NCBI GenBank assembly: GCA_016710965.1
Contig: JADJTW010000019.1
Location: forward strand, 1-27,677
Length of the DNA stretch: 27,677 nucleotides
Origin: Flavobacteriales bacterium
GTDB taxonomy: Bacteria; Bacteroidota; Bacteroidia; Flavobacteriales_F; PHOS-HE28
Direction of reading: 5' to 3'
Both the position numbers and the translations under genes were made by a program. The notes under the pieces are model-generated. The model was not told where the DNA came from. It searched no databases and saw only the letters and a program-made list of their open reading frames with translations. This document shows, one piece after another, positions 1-7,206 of the stretch. Positions within the stretch are counted from its first letter, which is position 1. Each line of letters starts with the position of its first letter.

Positions 1-1917
1 CCTTACGGTGACCAACGCCGAGGCTGCACCAGCACCTGCACCATCACGGTGACCACAACGCCGCCGCCGGTTTGCACCATCCCGGGCGATGACACCTTCT
101 GCGAGGCACCCTCAGCAAGCTCTGCGGTCCCCAGTACGCCACCAGCTACCTCTGGAGCACAGGTGAGACCACCGAGTGCATCGATGCGAGCGCCGCAGTA
201 CCTACACACCCTTACGGTGACCAACGCCGAGGGGCTGCACCAGCACCTGCACCATCACGGTGACCACAACGCCGCCGCCGGTTTGCACCATCTGGGCGAT
301 GACACCTTCTGTGAGGGCACGCTGAACAAGCTCTGCGGACCTGAGTACGCCACCAGCTACCTCTGGAGCACAGGTGAGACCACCGAGTGCATCGATGTGA
401 GCGCCGCCCTGGCACCTGCCACGGTGACCAACGCCGGGGCTGCACCAGCACCTGCACCATCACGGTGACCACAACGCCGCCGCCGGTTTTGCACCATCCC
501 TGGCGATGACACCTTCTGTGAGGGCACCCTCAGCAAGCTCTGCGGTCCCCAGTACGCCACCAGCTACCTCTGGAGCACAGGTGAGACCACCGAGTGCATC
601 GATGTGAGCGCCGCACCGGGGCACCGCACTGCACCCACGGTGACCCAACGCCGCCGCCGGTGACCAACGCCGAGGCTGCACCAGCACCTGCACCATCACG
701 GTGAGCCACAACGCCGCCGCCGGTTTGCACCATCCTGGGCGATAACACCTTCTTGTGAGGGCACCCTCAACAAGCTCTGCGGTCCCCAGTACGCCACCAG
801 CTACCTCTGGAGCACAGGTGAGACCACCGAGTGCATCGATGTGAGCGCCGCAGGCACCTACACCCTTACGGTGACCAACGCCGAGGGCTGCACCAGCACC
901 TGCACCATCACGGTGACCACCACGCCGCCGCCGGTTTGCACCATCCTGGGCGATGACACCTTCTGTGAGGCACCCTCGGCAAGCTCTGCGGTCCCCAGTA
1001 CGCCACCAGCTACCTCTGGAGCACAGGGTGAGACCACCGAGTGCATCGATGTGAGCACCGCAGGCACCTACACCCTTACGGTGACCAACGCCGAGGGCTG
1101 CACCAGCACCTGCACCATCACGGTGACCACAACGCCGCCGCCGGTTTGCACCATCCTGGGCGATGACACCTTCTGTGAGGGCACCCTCAACAAGCTCTGC
1201 GGTCCCCAGTACGCCACCAGCTACCTCTGGAGCACAGGTGAGACCACCGAGTGCATCGATGTGAGCGCCGCAGGCACCTACACCCTTACGGTGACCAACG
1301 CCGAGGGCTGCACCAGCACCTGCACCATCACGGTGAGCACCACGCCGCCGCCGGTTTGCACCATCCTGGGCGATGACACCTTCTGTGAGGGCACCCTCAA
1401 CAAGCTCTGCGGTCCCCAGTACGCCACCAGCTACCTCTGGAGCACAGGTGAGACCACCGAGTGCATCGATGAGCGCCGCAGGCACCACACCTTACGGTGA
1501 CCAACGCCGAGGGCTGCACCAGCACCTGCACCATCACGGTGAGCACCACGCCGCCGCCGGTTTGCACCATCCTGGGCGATGACACCTTCTGTGAGGGCAC
1601 GCTGAACAAGCTCTGCGGACCTGAGTACGCCACCAGCTACCTCTGGAGCACAGGTGAGACCACCGAGTGCATCGATGTGAGCGCCACAGGCACCTACACC
1701 CTTACGGTGACCAACGCCGAGGGCTGCACCAGCACCTGCACCATCACGGTGACCACAACGCCGCCGCCGGTTTGCACCATCCTTGGCGATGACACCTTCT
1801 GCGAGGGCACCCTGAACAAGCTCTGCGGTCCCCAGTACGCCACCAGCTACCTCTGGAGCACAGGTGAGACCACCGAGTGCATCGATGTGAGCGCCGCAGG
1901 CACCTACACCCCTTACG
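1..1917 (+). pseudogene. 5' part of T9SS-exported Ig-like repeat protein, frame broken many times
   Basis: This stretch encodes about nine near-identical 70-residue units of the surface protein whose intact end lies at 2952-4382; the true start is left of the window. The unit reads roughly TYTLTVTNAEGCTSTC, then ITVTTTPPPVCTI, then FCEGTLNKLCGPQYATSYL, then WSTGETTECIDV. Taking the codons for LTVTNAE as a phase marker (positions 2, 211, 418, 654, 865, 1075, 1285, 1491, 1701), the frame changes between units 1-2, 3-4, 4-5 and 7-8. Most changes are one-base length differences in runs of G, C or T, for example near 20, 229, 435, 487 and 968. Some are compensated later in the same unit (lost near 968, regained near 1026). 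Nothing in the intact units suggests a dead gene. I think most breaks are consensus errors in a repeat that reads cannot be placed in uniquely, but true pseudogenisation is not excluded. Confidence 0.75.
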
Positions 1918-2970
1918 GTGACCAACGCCGAGGGCTGCACCAGCACCTGCACCATCACGGTGACCACAACGCCGCCGCCGGTTTGCACCATAACGGGCAA
2001 CACCAGCTTCTGCGTGGGCACGCTGAACAAGCTCTGCGGTCCCCAGTACGCCACCAGCTACCTCTGGAGCACGGGTGAGACCACCGAGTGCATCGATGTG
2101 AGCACCGCAGGCACCTACACCCTTACGGTGACCAACGCCGAGGGCTGCACCAGCACCTGCACCATCACGGTGACCACCACGCCGCCGCCGGTTTGCACCA
2201 TCCTGGGCGATGACACCTTCTGTGAGGGCACCCTCAACAAGCTCTGCGGTCCCCAGTACGCCACCAGCTACCTCTGGAGCACAGGTGAGACCACCGAGTG
2301 CATCGATGTGAGCGCCGCAGGCACCTACACCCTTACGGTGACCAACGCCGAGGGCTGCACCAGCACCTGCACCATCACGGTGACCACAACGCCGCCGCCG
2401 GTTTGCACCATCCTTGGCGATGACACCTTCTGTGAGGGCACCCTCAACAAGCTCTGCGGACCTGAGTTCGCCACCAGCTACCTCTGGAGCACGGGCGCCA
2501 CCACCGAGTGCATATACGTGGGCGCCGCAGGCACCTACACCCTTACGGTGACCAACGCCGAGGGCTGCACCAGCACCTGCACCATCACGGTGACCACAAC
2601 GCCGCCGCCGGTTTGCACCATCCTTGGCGATGACACCTTCTGTGAGGGCACCCTCAACAAGCTCTGCGGTCCCCAGTACGCCACCAGCTACCTCTGGAGC
2701 ACAGGTGAGACCACCGAGTGCATCGATGTGAGCGCCGCAGGCACCTACACCCTTACGGTGACCAACGCCGAGGGCTGCACCAGCACCTGCACCATCACGG
2801 TGACCACAACGCCGCCGCCGGTTTGCACCATCCTGGGCGATGACACCTTCTGTGAGGGCACGCTGAACAAGCTCTGCGGTCCCCAGTACGCCACCAGCTA
2901 CCTCTGGAGCACAGGTGAGACCACCGAGTGCATCGATGTGAGCGCCGCAGGCACCACACCCTTACGCTGA
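1918..2970 (+). CDS. Ig-like repeat protein, middle segment (one continuous frame)
   Basis: This is one uninterrupted frame over five consecutive 210-bp units of the same surface protein; it belongs to one gene with the segments on either side. Each unit has six cysteines (GCTSTC pair, VCTI, FCEG, KLCG, TECI) and a W-S-T-G-x-T-T core followed by a G-T-Y-T-L-T-V-T strand, the signature of bacterial Ig-like / PKD-type surface modules in Bacteroidota. The segment starts after an extra C near 1911 and ends where one T is missing from GCACCTACACC near 2955; past that point translation runs into ACGCTGA and stops at 2970. The unit at 1971-2180 has the variant TITGNTSFCVG instead of TILGDDTFCEG, and the unit at 2391-2600 is a hybrid of two unit types. 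Export and surface display are inferred from the sorting domain encoded downstream. Confidence 0.7.
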   Translation: MTNAEGCTSTCTITVTTTPPPVCTITGNTSFCVGTLNKLCGPQYATSYLWSTGETTECIDVSTAGTYTLTVTNAEGCTSTCTITVTTTPPPVCTILGDDTFCEGTLNKLCGPQYATSYLWSTGETTECIDVSAAGTYTLTVTNAEGCTSTCTITVTTTPPPVCTILGDDTFCEGTLNKLCGPEFATSYLWSTGATTECIYVGAAGTYTLTVTNAEGCTSTCTITVTTTPPPVCTILGDDTFCEGTLNKLCGPQYATSYLWSTGETTECIDVSAAGTYTLTVTNAEGCTSTCTITVTTTPPPVCTILGDDTFCEGTLNKLCGPQYATSYLWSTGETTECIDVSAAGTTPLR

Positions 2971-4382
2971 CCAACGCCGAGGGCTGCACCAGCACCTGCA
3001 CCATCACGGTGACCACAACGCCGCCGCCGGTTTGCACCATCACGGGCAACACCAGCTTCTGCGTGGGCAGCTTGAACAAGCTCTGCGGACCTGAGTTCGC
3101 CACCAGCTACCTCTGGAGCACGGGCGCCACCACCGAGTGCATATACGTGAGCGCCGCAGGCACCTACACCCTTACGCTGACCAACGCCGAGGGCTGCACC
3201 AGCACCTGCACCATCACGGTGACCACAACGCCGCCGCCGGTTTGCACCATCCTGGCGATGACACCCTTCTGCGAGGGCACCCTCAACAAGCTCTGCGGTC
3301 CCCAGTACGCCACCAGCTACCTCTGGAGCACAGGTGAGACCACCGAGTGCATCGATGTGAGCGCCGCAGGCACCTACACCCTTACGGTGACCAACGCCGA
3401 GGGCTGCACCAGCACCTGCACCATCACGGTGACCACAACGCCGCCGCCGGTTTGCCTGATCAGTGTGGACCTCGTCTGCCAACCCGGCACGACCAGGCTC
3501 TGTGCTCCGGCTGGCGCATACAGCTACCTATGGAATACTGGTGCGACCACAGCATGCATTGAAGTGACCACTGGAGGGATCTACTCGGTTGTCGTGTCCA
3601 GCGCACCTGGATGCACGAGCACGTGCAGTATTGCTGTCACCTCCACACCTGGACCCGACTGTGTGATCATCGGAAATACCACCTTCTGCGAAGGCCAGCC
3701 CAACAAGCTCTGTGGAACACCCGGAGCTGCTGGCTACCTGTGGAGCACGGGTGAAACCACCGAGTGCATCTATGTGAACGCGTCCGGAATATACTCGGTC
3801 ACCGTTACGAATGCCGACGGATGCAGCAGCGATTGCATCCTGACCGTCACGATGGTCCAACCCATAGCACCAGATGGCATCATGGGCCCTATCGCCGTGG
3901 CGAACAACCAGGCGGTGAGCTACTCGATCGATCCGATCACAGGGGCCACGGCCTACGAATGGACCTTGCCCCAAGGCTGGACCGGCGACACAACAGGGAC
4001 GACGATCAACGTGATCACGGACGGTGCGAGCAGCACGGATGAAATATGTGTCCAGGCATTGTTCGGCCAATGCCCCGGTCCGGATACATGCCTTACGGTG
4101 TCGTTCATTACAGGCATCGTGGATGCGGATGGATCGGCTTGGTTCACCATACTTCCCAATCCATCGCACGGCGGTTTCCAAGTGGTGCCTACAGGTCGAG
4201 ATCATGGCCCGATCAAGATCATCGTCTTCGACGTGCTCGGTCAACTAGTAGTCGCACCGCAGGTGTTGAGCGGAACCCAAGCGACGATGATACACATGGA
4301 GCACGAGGCGGATGGCGTCTACTTCCTCCGTGCGAGTTCCGGTGATGAGGATAGAGTGTTCGAACTGATGATCCAAAAATGA
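2928..4382 (+). CDS. C-terminal part of repeat surface protein with T9SS type A sorting domain
   Basis: The last continuous frame of the repeat protein runs to a TGA at 4380-4382. The first 8 or so codons (from a GTG at 2928) are out of frame with the real protein, which enters this frame near 2955. It encodes three more standard units, then two diverged units (about 3441-3850; LWNTGATTACIEV and LWSTGETTECIYV), then a PKD-like module with AYEWTLPQGWTGD, and finally about 90 residues with the T9SS type A sorting pattern: ILPNPSHGGF, a DVLGQLV strand and a last strand ending VFELMIQK. Such C-terminal domains direct export across the outer membrane by the type IX system, whose core genes lie at 12365-18238. 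Units near the unique 3' end are clean, except 3255-3267, where a lost G and an added C cancel and turn ILGDDTF into ILAMTPF. Adhesion is a guess; the fold class and sorting signal are well supported. Confidence 0.85.
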   Translation: MHRCERRRHHTLTLTNAEGCTSTCTITVTTTPPPVCTITGNTSFCVGSLNKLCGPEFATSYLWSTGATTECIYVSAAGTYTLTLTNAEGCTSTCTITVTTTPPPVCTILAMTPFCEGTLNKLCGPQYATSYLWSTGETTECIDVSAAGTYTLTVTNAEGCTSTCTITVTTTPPPVCLISVDLVCQPGTTRLCAPAGAYSYLWNTGATTACIEVTTGGIYSVVVSSAPGCTSTCSIAVTSTPGPDCVIIGNTTFCEGQPNKLCGTPGAAGYLWSTGETTECIYVNASGIYSVTVTNADGCSSDCILTVTMVQPIAPDGIMGPIAVANNQAVSYSIDPITGATAYEWTLPQGWTGDTTGTTINVITDGASSTDEICVQALFGQCPGPDTCLTVSFITGIVDADGSAWFTILPNPSHGGFQVVPTGRDHGPIKIIVFDVLGQLVVAPQVLSGTQATMIHMEHEADGVYFLRASSGDEDRVFELMIQK

Positions 4383-4464
4383 ACTGATCCGGATGCGAAG
4401 CAACAGACCAGCGATCATGTCATCCTCAGGATGATCATGTGGACGAGGTGCTCATCAATCCATC

Positions 4465-4502
4465 AACGAAGAATGCCCCCGAACATGGGGGCATTCTTCG
4501 TT
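4465..4502 (+). terminator. Intrinsic-type terminator after the repeat protein gene
   Basis: A perfect 16-bp stem (4465-4480 with 4487-4502) closes a 6-base loop (gaacat). The upper stem is five C-G pairs; the base is AT-rich. It lies 83 bases after the stop of the surface protein. The T tract afterwards is weak (ttcattcttgg), so efficiency is uncertain, but length and perfection make a transcription end signal the best reading. It is symmetric enough to work in either direction. Confidence 0.85.
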
Positions 4503-4733
4503 CATTCTTGGTAGTGCTCGATCATGCACAGATCCAAATGAGCATACGGCCCGACGATCCAGAGCAGTAGAGCGGGGCAACTGTTTCCCCACGAACGGCA
4601 ACGAAGTGCCCCGACCGATGGGAGGGGTGGGATGTCCGTAAACCTGCGGATCCCGCGGCACGACTGGCGCGCACTCGATGGGAGCTCCATGGCATAGGAA
4701 TTAAAGCCTCCATGCACGAGGACTTGGTTCAAT

Positions 4734-4738
4734 AGGAG
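4734..4738 (+). promoter_or_regulatory. Shine-Dalgarno site of the AraC-type gene
   Basis: AGGAG lies 8 bases before the ATG at 4747 and supports that start. Many Bacteroidota genes lack such a site, so its presence is notable. The imperfect inverted repeat 4689-4700 / 4742-4753 (11 of 12 positions pair) would loop out the site and pair with the start codon, a possible translational switch. Confidence 0.6.
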
Positions 4739-4746
4739 ACGTTCCT

Positions 4747-5433
4747 ATGGCATATTCTCCTTTGAAGCACCCAGGAACGATGAAGCTCTTCCTACAGAAC
4801 ATGCTCAGCCTGCGGTGCAAAATGCTCGTAGTGCTCGAGCTTCGGCAATTGGGGTTCGAGTATTCCATTGCCGAGCTGGAAGCGTCGGATATCGAATCGA
4901 TCGCCCCGGGAGTGAAATACGCCATACTGACCAGCGCACTGCGCAAATACAACATCGTACTGAAGGGCGAGGAAAGATCGATGCTCCTCGACAGGATCAA
5001 ACACACGATCATCGAGGTCATCTACAACTCCGACCAACTGCCGAAGACCAAGCTCTCTGTCTATCTCAGCGAGAAGCTCAACTACAACTATCCCTATCTG
5101 TCCAGCCTGTTCTCACAGGCGCATGGCTACACGTTGGAGCACTTCATCATCGAACACAAGATCGAGCGGGTCAAGGAACTGCTTGCGTTCAAGGAGCTGA
5201 CCTTGTCGGAGATCGCATGGAAACTCCATTACAGCAGCGTGGGACACCTCTCCAACCAGTTCAAGAAGATCGTTGGCGCCACGCCGTCGTGCTTCAGATC
5301 GCAGGAGCACCGATCGCATCCGGAACCACTTGACTTCTCCATCCTGGATCCCGCCTATGTCGGTCAATACTTGATCGATGGTGCCAATGGACCACCATCC
5401 GATCAGAACATACGCATCGGTATCTCGCGCTGA
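4747..5433 (+). CDS. AraC-family transcriptional regulator (short Bacteroidota type)
   Basis: A 228-residue DNA-binding protein. The N-terminal 75 or so residues have the pattern (MKLFLQNMLSLRCKMLV, then LRQLGFEYSIAELE) of a common small AraC subfamily in Bacteroidota that has no cupin sugar-binding domain. The C-terminal half is a two-helix-turn-helix AraC domain: LSEKLNYNYPYLSSLFSQAH, FIIEHKIERVKELL, LTLSEIAWKLHYSSVGHLS and the typical end FKKIVGATPSCFR. A 45-residue tail after that domain is unusual and of unknown role. The ATG at 4747 has a good ribosome binding site. The recX start follows 22 bases after the stop, so the two may be cotranscribed. Targets cannot be read from the sequence. 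Confidence 0.93.
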   Translation: MAYSPLKHPGTMKLFLQNMLSLRCKMLVVLELRQLGFEYSIAELEASDIESIAPGVKYAILTSALRKYNIVLKGEERSMLLDRIKHTIIEVIYNSDQLPKTKLSVYLSEKLNYNYPYLSSLFSQAHGYTLEHFIIEHKIERVKELLAFKELTLSEIAWKLHYSSVGHLSNQFKKIVGATPSCFRSQEHRSHPEPLDFSILDPAYVGQYLIDGANGPPSDQNIRIGISR

Positions 5434-5455
5434 TCGATAGGCCGGAAGGACCCGT

Positions 5456-5938
5456 GTGCGCCATATTAGCGACATGGGCCGCCGATCTCCGCCTGCTTCG
5501 AACCTATCAGACGCCCGCGCCTACTGCGCGCGCCAGGAGCGCAGCCAGCAGGAAGTGCGCGACAAGCTCTACGGCTGGGGCGAGCACAAGGCACAGGTGG
5601 AAGGGATCATTGCCCAACTCATTGGCGAAGGCTACCTGAATGAGGCTCGCTTCGCGGAGCACTTCGCAGTGAGCAAATTCAGGCAAAAGGGCTGGGGCCG
5701 AAGGAAGATCGAGCAGGCGCTGCGGCTGAGGCAGGTCTCCGAGCCGTGCATCGTTCTTGGGCTGAAGTCGATCGAGGATGACGAGTACCGCAAGGCGCTG
5801 GTGACGGCGGTTGCGAAGCGCTGGGAGAAGGTGAAGGAGGAGAATGCCTTCATCAAACGGCAGAAGGTGATGCGGTACTTCATCGGGAAGGGGTACGCGG
5901 CGGAGCAGGTGGAGAGGGCACTGAAGGAGATCGAGTAG
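5456..5938 (+). CDS. recX: Regulatory protein RecX
   Basis: A 160-residue protein of the RecX family, which binds RecA filaments and limits recombinase activity in the cytoplasm. Family features are ARAYCARQERSQQEVRDKL near the start, LIGEGYLNEARFAEHFAVSK in the middle, FRQKGWGRRKIEQALRLR, and a last three-helix repeat with VMRYFIGKGYAAEQVERAL. Length is normal. I chose the GTG at 5456 because GGAAGGA sits 5 bases ahead of it; an ATG six codons inside (5474) is an alternative. It follows the AraC gene closely and lies before prfB with a spacer that contains a palindromic element. Confidence 0.93.
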   Translation: MRHISDMGRRSPPASNLSDARAYCARQERSQQEVRDKLYGWGEHKAQVEGIIAQLIGEGYLNEARFAEHFAVSKFRQKGWGRRKIEQALRLRQVSEPCIVLGLKSIEDDEYRKALVTAVAKRWEKVKEENAFIKRQKVMRYFIGKGYAAEQVERALKEIE

Positions 5939-5943
5939 ATGCC

Positions 5944-5996
5944 GGATGTTAGTTGTCTGGGAGGATCGGCAGCCTGACAACTAACAACTGTGAACC
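5944..5996 (+). repeat. Heptamer-based palindromic element, copy 1 (before prfB)
   Basis: A perfect 10-bp inverted repeat (gttagttgtc 5948-5957, gacaactaac 5976-5985) encloses an 18-base centre. The right arm continues in 7-base steps (gacaact, aacaact, then gtgaacc), and the left arm is preceded by ggatgtt. The centre contains GGAGGATCGGCAGCC, which matches the centre of the element at 7124-7200 read on the other strand (GGAGGTCGGCATCCC). The two are therefore copies of one element in opposite orientation, either side of prfB. Confidence 0.75.
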
Positions 5997-6006
5997 CTGC
6001 CCCACC

Positions 6007-6014
6007 TACTTTTG
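6007..6014 (+). promoter_or_regulatory. Candidate -7 promoter element of prfB
   Basis: TACTTTTG fits the Bacteroidota -7 consensus TAnnTTTG exactly and ends 7 bases before the chosen ATG at 6022. I see no convincing -33 TTTG at the expected spacing, since that position falls within the palindromic element. If used, the transcript would have almost no leader. Confidence 0.5.
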
Positions 6015-6021
6015 CCGCCCT

Positions 6022-7119
6022 ATGATCACTATCGACAAGATCGTCGGCCTTCAGGAGCGTTTGGAGGCGTTGAAGGGGTATCTCGACATCGAGGAGAAGC
6101 GCGGGCGGATCATCGAGGAGGAGAAGTACACCCACGACCCCGACTTCTGGAACGACGCGAAGAAGGCCAAGGTGGTGATGCACAAGATCCGCGAGCTGAA
6201 ACGCTGGGTGGCTCTGTGGGAGGCCGTGAAACGGGAGGTCGACGACCTCGGAGTGGTCTTCGAGTTCTTCAAGGCGAAGGAGGTGAGCGAGGATGAGCTT
6301 GAAGCACAGTTCAAGAAAGCCGAACACGTACTGGAGGAGCTCGAGTTCAAGAACATGCTCAGCGCGGAGGAGGACCCCCTGAGCGCCGTGGTGCAGATCA
6401 CCAGTGGTGCCGGTGGCACCGAGAGCAACGACTGGGCGCTCATGCTCCTGCGCATGTACCGCATGTGGGCCGACAGGGAAGGCTACGCGGTGAAGGTGCT
6501 CGACTACCAGGACGGCGAAGCTGCGGGCATCAAGCAGGCCACCCTGGAAGTGGCCGGGGAGTTCGCCTTCGGCATGCTGAAGGGCGAGAACGGCGTGCAT
6601 CGCCTGGTGCGCATCAGCCCGTTCGACAGCAATGCGCGCAGGCACACGAGCTTCGTTAGCGTGTATGTGTACCCGCTGGTCGATGAGACCATCGAAATCG
6701 ACATCAACCCCGCCGATATCACCTGGGACACCTTTCGCAGCGGTGGGGCGGGTGGACAGAACGTGAACAAGGTGGAAACGGGCGTGCGCCTGCGCCACGG
6801 CCCCACGGGCATCATCATCGAGAACACCGAGACGCGCAGCCAGCTGGAGAACAAGAACAAGGCCTTGCAATTGCTGAAGTCGCAGCTGTACGAGGCCGAG
6901 CTGGAGCGTCGTCGCAGCAAGCGCAGCGAGATCGAGGCGGGAAAGAAGAAGATCGAGTGGGGCAGCCAGATCCGCAACTACGTGCTGCAGCCCTACAAAC
7001 TGGTGAAGGATGTGCGCACAGGGCACGAGACCAGCAACGTGGATGACGTGCTGAACGGCGATATCGGCGAGTTCTTGAAGGCGTATTTGATGATGCACGG
7101 ACAGAGCCAGAAGGTATAA
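6022..7119 (+). CDS. prfB: Peptide chain release factor 2 (RF2)
   Basis: Recognises UGA and UAA stop codons and triggers release of the finished protein on the ribosome. With the ATG at 6022 it has 365 residues, the usual RF2 length; the frame stays open upstream to 5953 but that part has no family similarity. The stop-codon-reading tripeptide SPF is at 199-201, specific for RF2 (RF1 has PxT), and the peptidyl-transferase motif GGQ is at 244-246 within SGGAGGQNVNKVETGVRLRH. The programmed +1 frameshift found in most bacterial prfB genes is absent: at codons 21-22, where others have CTT TGA C, this gene has CTC GAC and reads straight through, while the AAGGGG just upstream resembles the stimulatory Shine-Dalgarno-like sequence. 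RF2 self-regulation by that route should therefore be lost here. Confidence 0.97.
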   Translation: MITIDKIVGLQERLEALKGYLDIEEKRGRIIEEEKYTHDPDFWNDAKKAKVVMHKIRELKRWVALWEAVKREVDDLGVVFEFFKAKEVSEDELEAQFKKAEHVLEELEFKNMLSAEEDPLSAVVQITSGAGGTESNDWALMLLRMYRMWADREGYAVKVLDYQDGEAAGIKQATLEVAGEFAFGMLKGENGVHRLVRISPFDSNARRHTSFVSVYVYPLVDETIEIDINPADITWDTFRSGGAGGQNVNKVETGVRLRHGPTGIIIENTETRSQLENKNKALQLLKSQLYEAELERRRSKRSEIEAGKKKIEWGSQIRNYVLQPYKLVKDVRTGHETSNVDDVLNGDIGEFLKAYLMMHGQSQKV

Positions 7120-7123
7120 TGCG

Positions 7124-7200
7124 AGTTGTCAGATGTCGGTTGGTAGTTGTCGGGATGCCGACCTCCGCGACGGACAACTGAGAACTGAGAACTGACAGCT
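7124..7200 (-). repeat. Heptamer-based palindromic element, copy 2 (between prfB and fumC)
   Basis: The left arm consists of four 7-base steps of agttgtc type (7124-7151); the right arm has four matching steps of gacaact or gagaact type (7173-7200); the 21-base centre is 7152-7172. Read on the minus strand the centre contains GGAGGTCGGCATCCC, matching copy 1 at 5944-5996. The element fills nearly all of the 87-base spacer between prfB and fumC and ends 6 bases before the fumC start. Heptameric repeats of this kind recur in intergenic DNA of several Bacteroidota and cyanobacteria, as far as I recall; whether they move or work as RNA structures is unknown. Confidence 0.75.
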
Positions 7201-7206
7201 ACAACC

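Larger units (their letters stand above)
1..3440 (+). repeat. Tandem array of ~16 near-identical 210-bp units
   Basis: The string gccgccgccggtttgc recurs (slightly altered in a few units) starting at 60, 271, 476, 713, 924, 1134, 1344, 1550, 1760, 1971, 2181, 2391, 2601, 2811, 3020, 3230 and 3440. Spacings are 211, 205, 237, 211, 210, 210, 206, 210, 211, 210, 210, 210, 210, 209, 210 and 210. The standard 210 bp is exactly 70 codons; departures are indels. The 237-bp interval contains an irregular insertion with an extra ccgccgccgg at about 651-660. The array extends left of the window. Two further diverged units follow to about 3850. Near-identity including third codon positions points to recent expansion or continual homogenisation. 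Confidence 0.97.
4383..4746. other. Intergenic region without a credible gene
   Basis: This 364-base gap holds the strong hairpin at 4465-4502, a weaker inverted repeat of 7 bp (cggggca 4573-4579, tgccccg 4607-4613) around a 27-base spacer, and an imperfect 12-bp inverted repeat (4689-4700 with 4742-4753) bracketing the ribosome binding site of the AraC gene. Short open frames on the minus strand here show no recognisable protein features. No clear promoter of the phylum's TAnnTTTG type was seen before the AraC gene. Confidence 0.6.

Noticed and set aside
460..1488. Long minus-strand open frame of 342 codons across the repeats
   Set aside because: It is an antisense shadow of the 210-bp array; its length comes from periodicity, and its composition (Gly/Ala/Arg-rich, repeated) shows no protein family features.
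1..3440. CRISPR or other spacer-repeat array
   Set aside because: The units are 210 bp, contiguous, without unique spacers, and encode a 70-residue protein repeat.
5953..6021. 23-codon upstream extension of prfB
   Set aside because: It encodes part of the palindromic element and a promoter-like motif; RF2 similarity starts at the ATG at 6022, which gives the normal 365 residues.
5632..7098. 488-codon minus-strand open frame opposite prfB and recX
   Set aside because: Antisense to the well-supported RF2 and RecX genes; typical high-GC shadow rich in Leu, His and Val.
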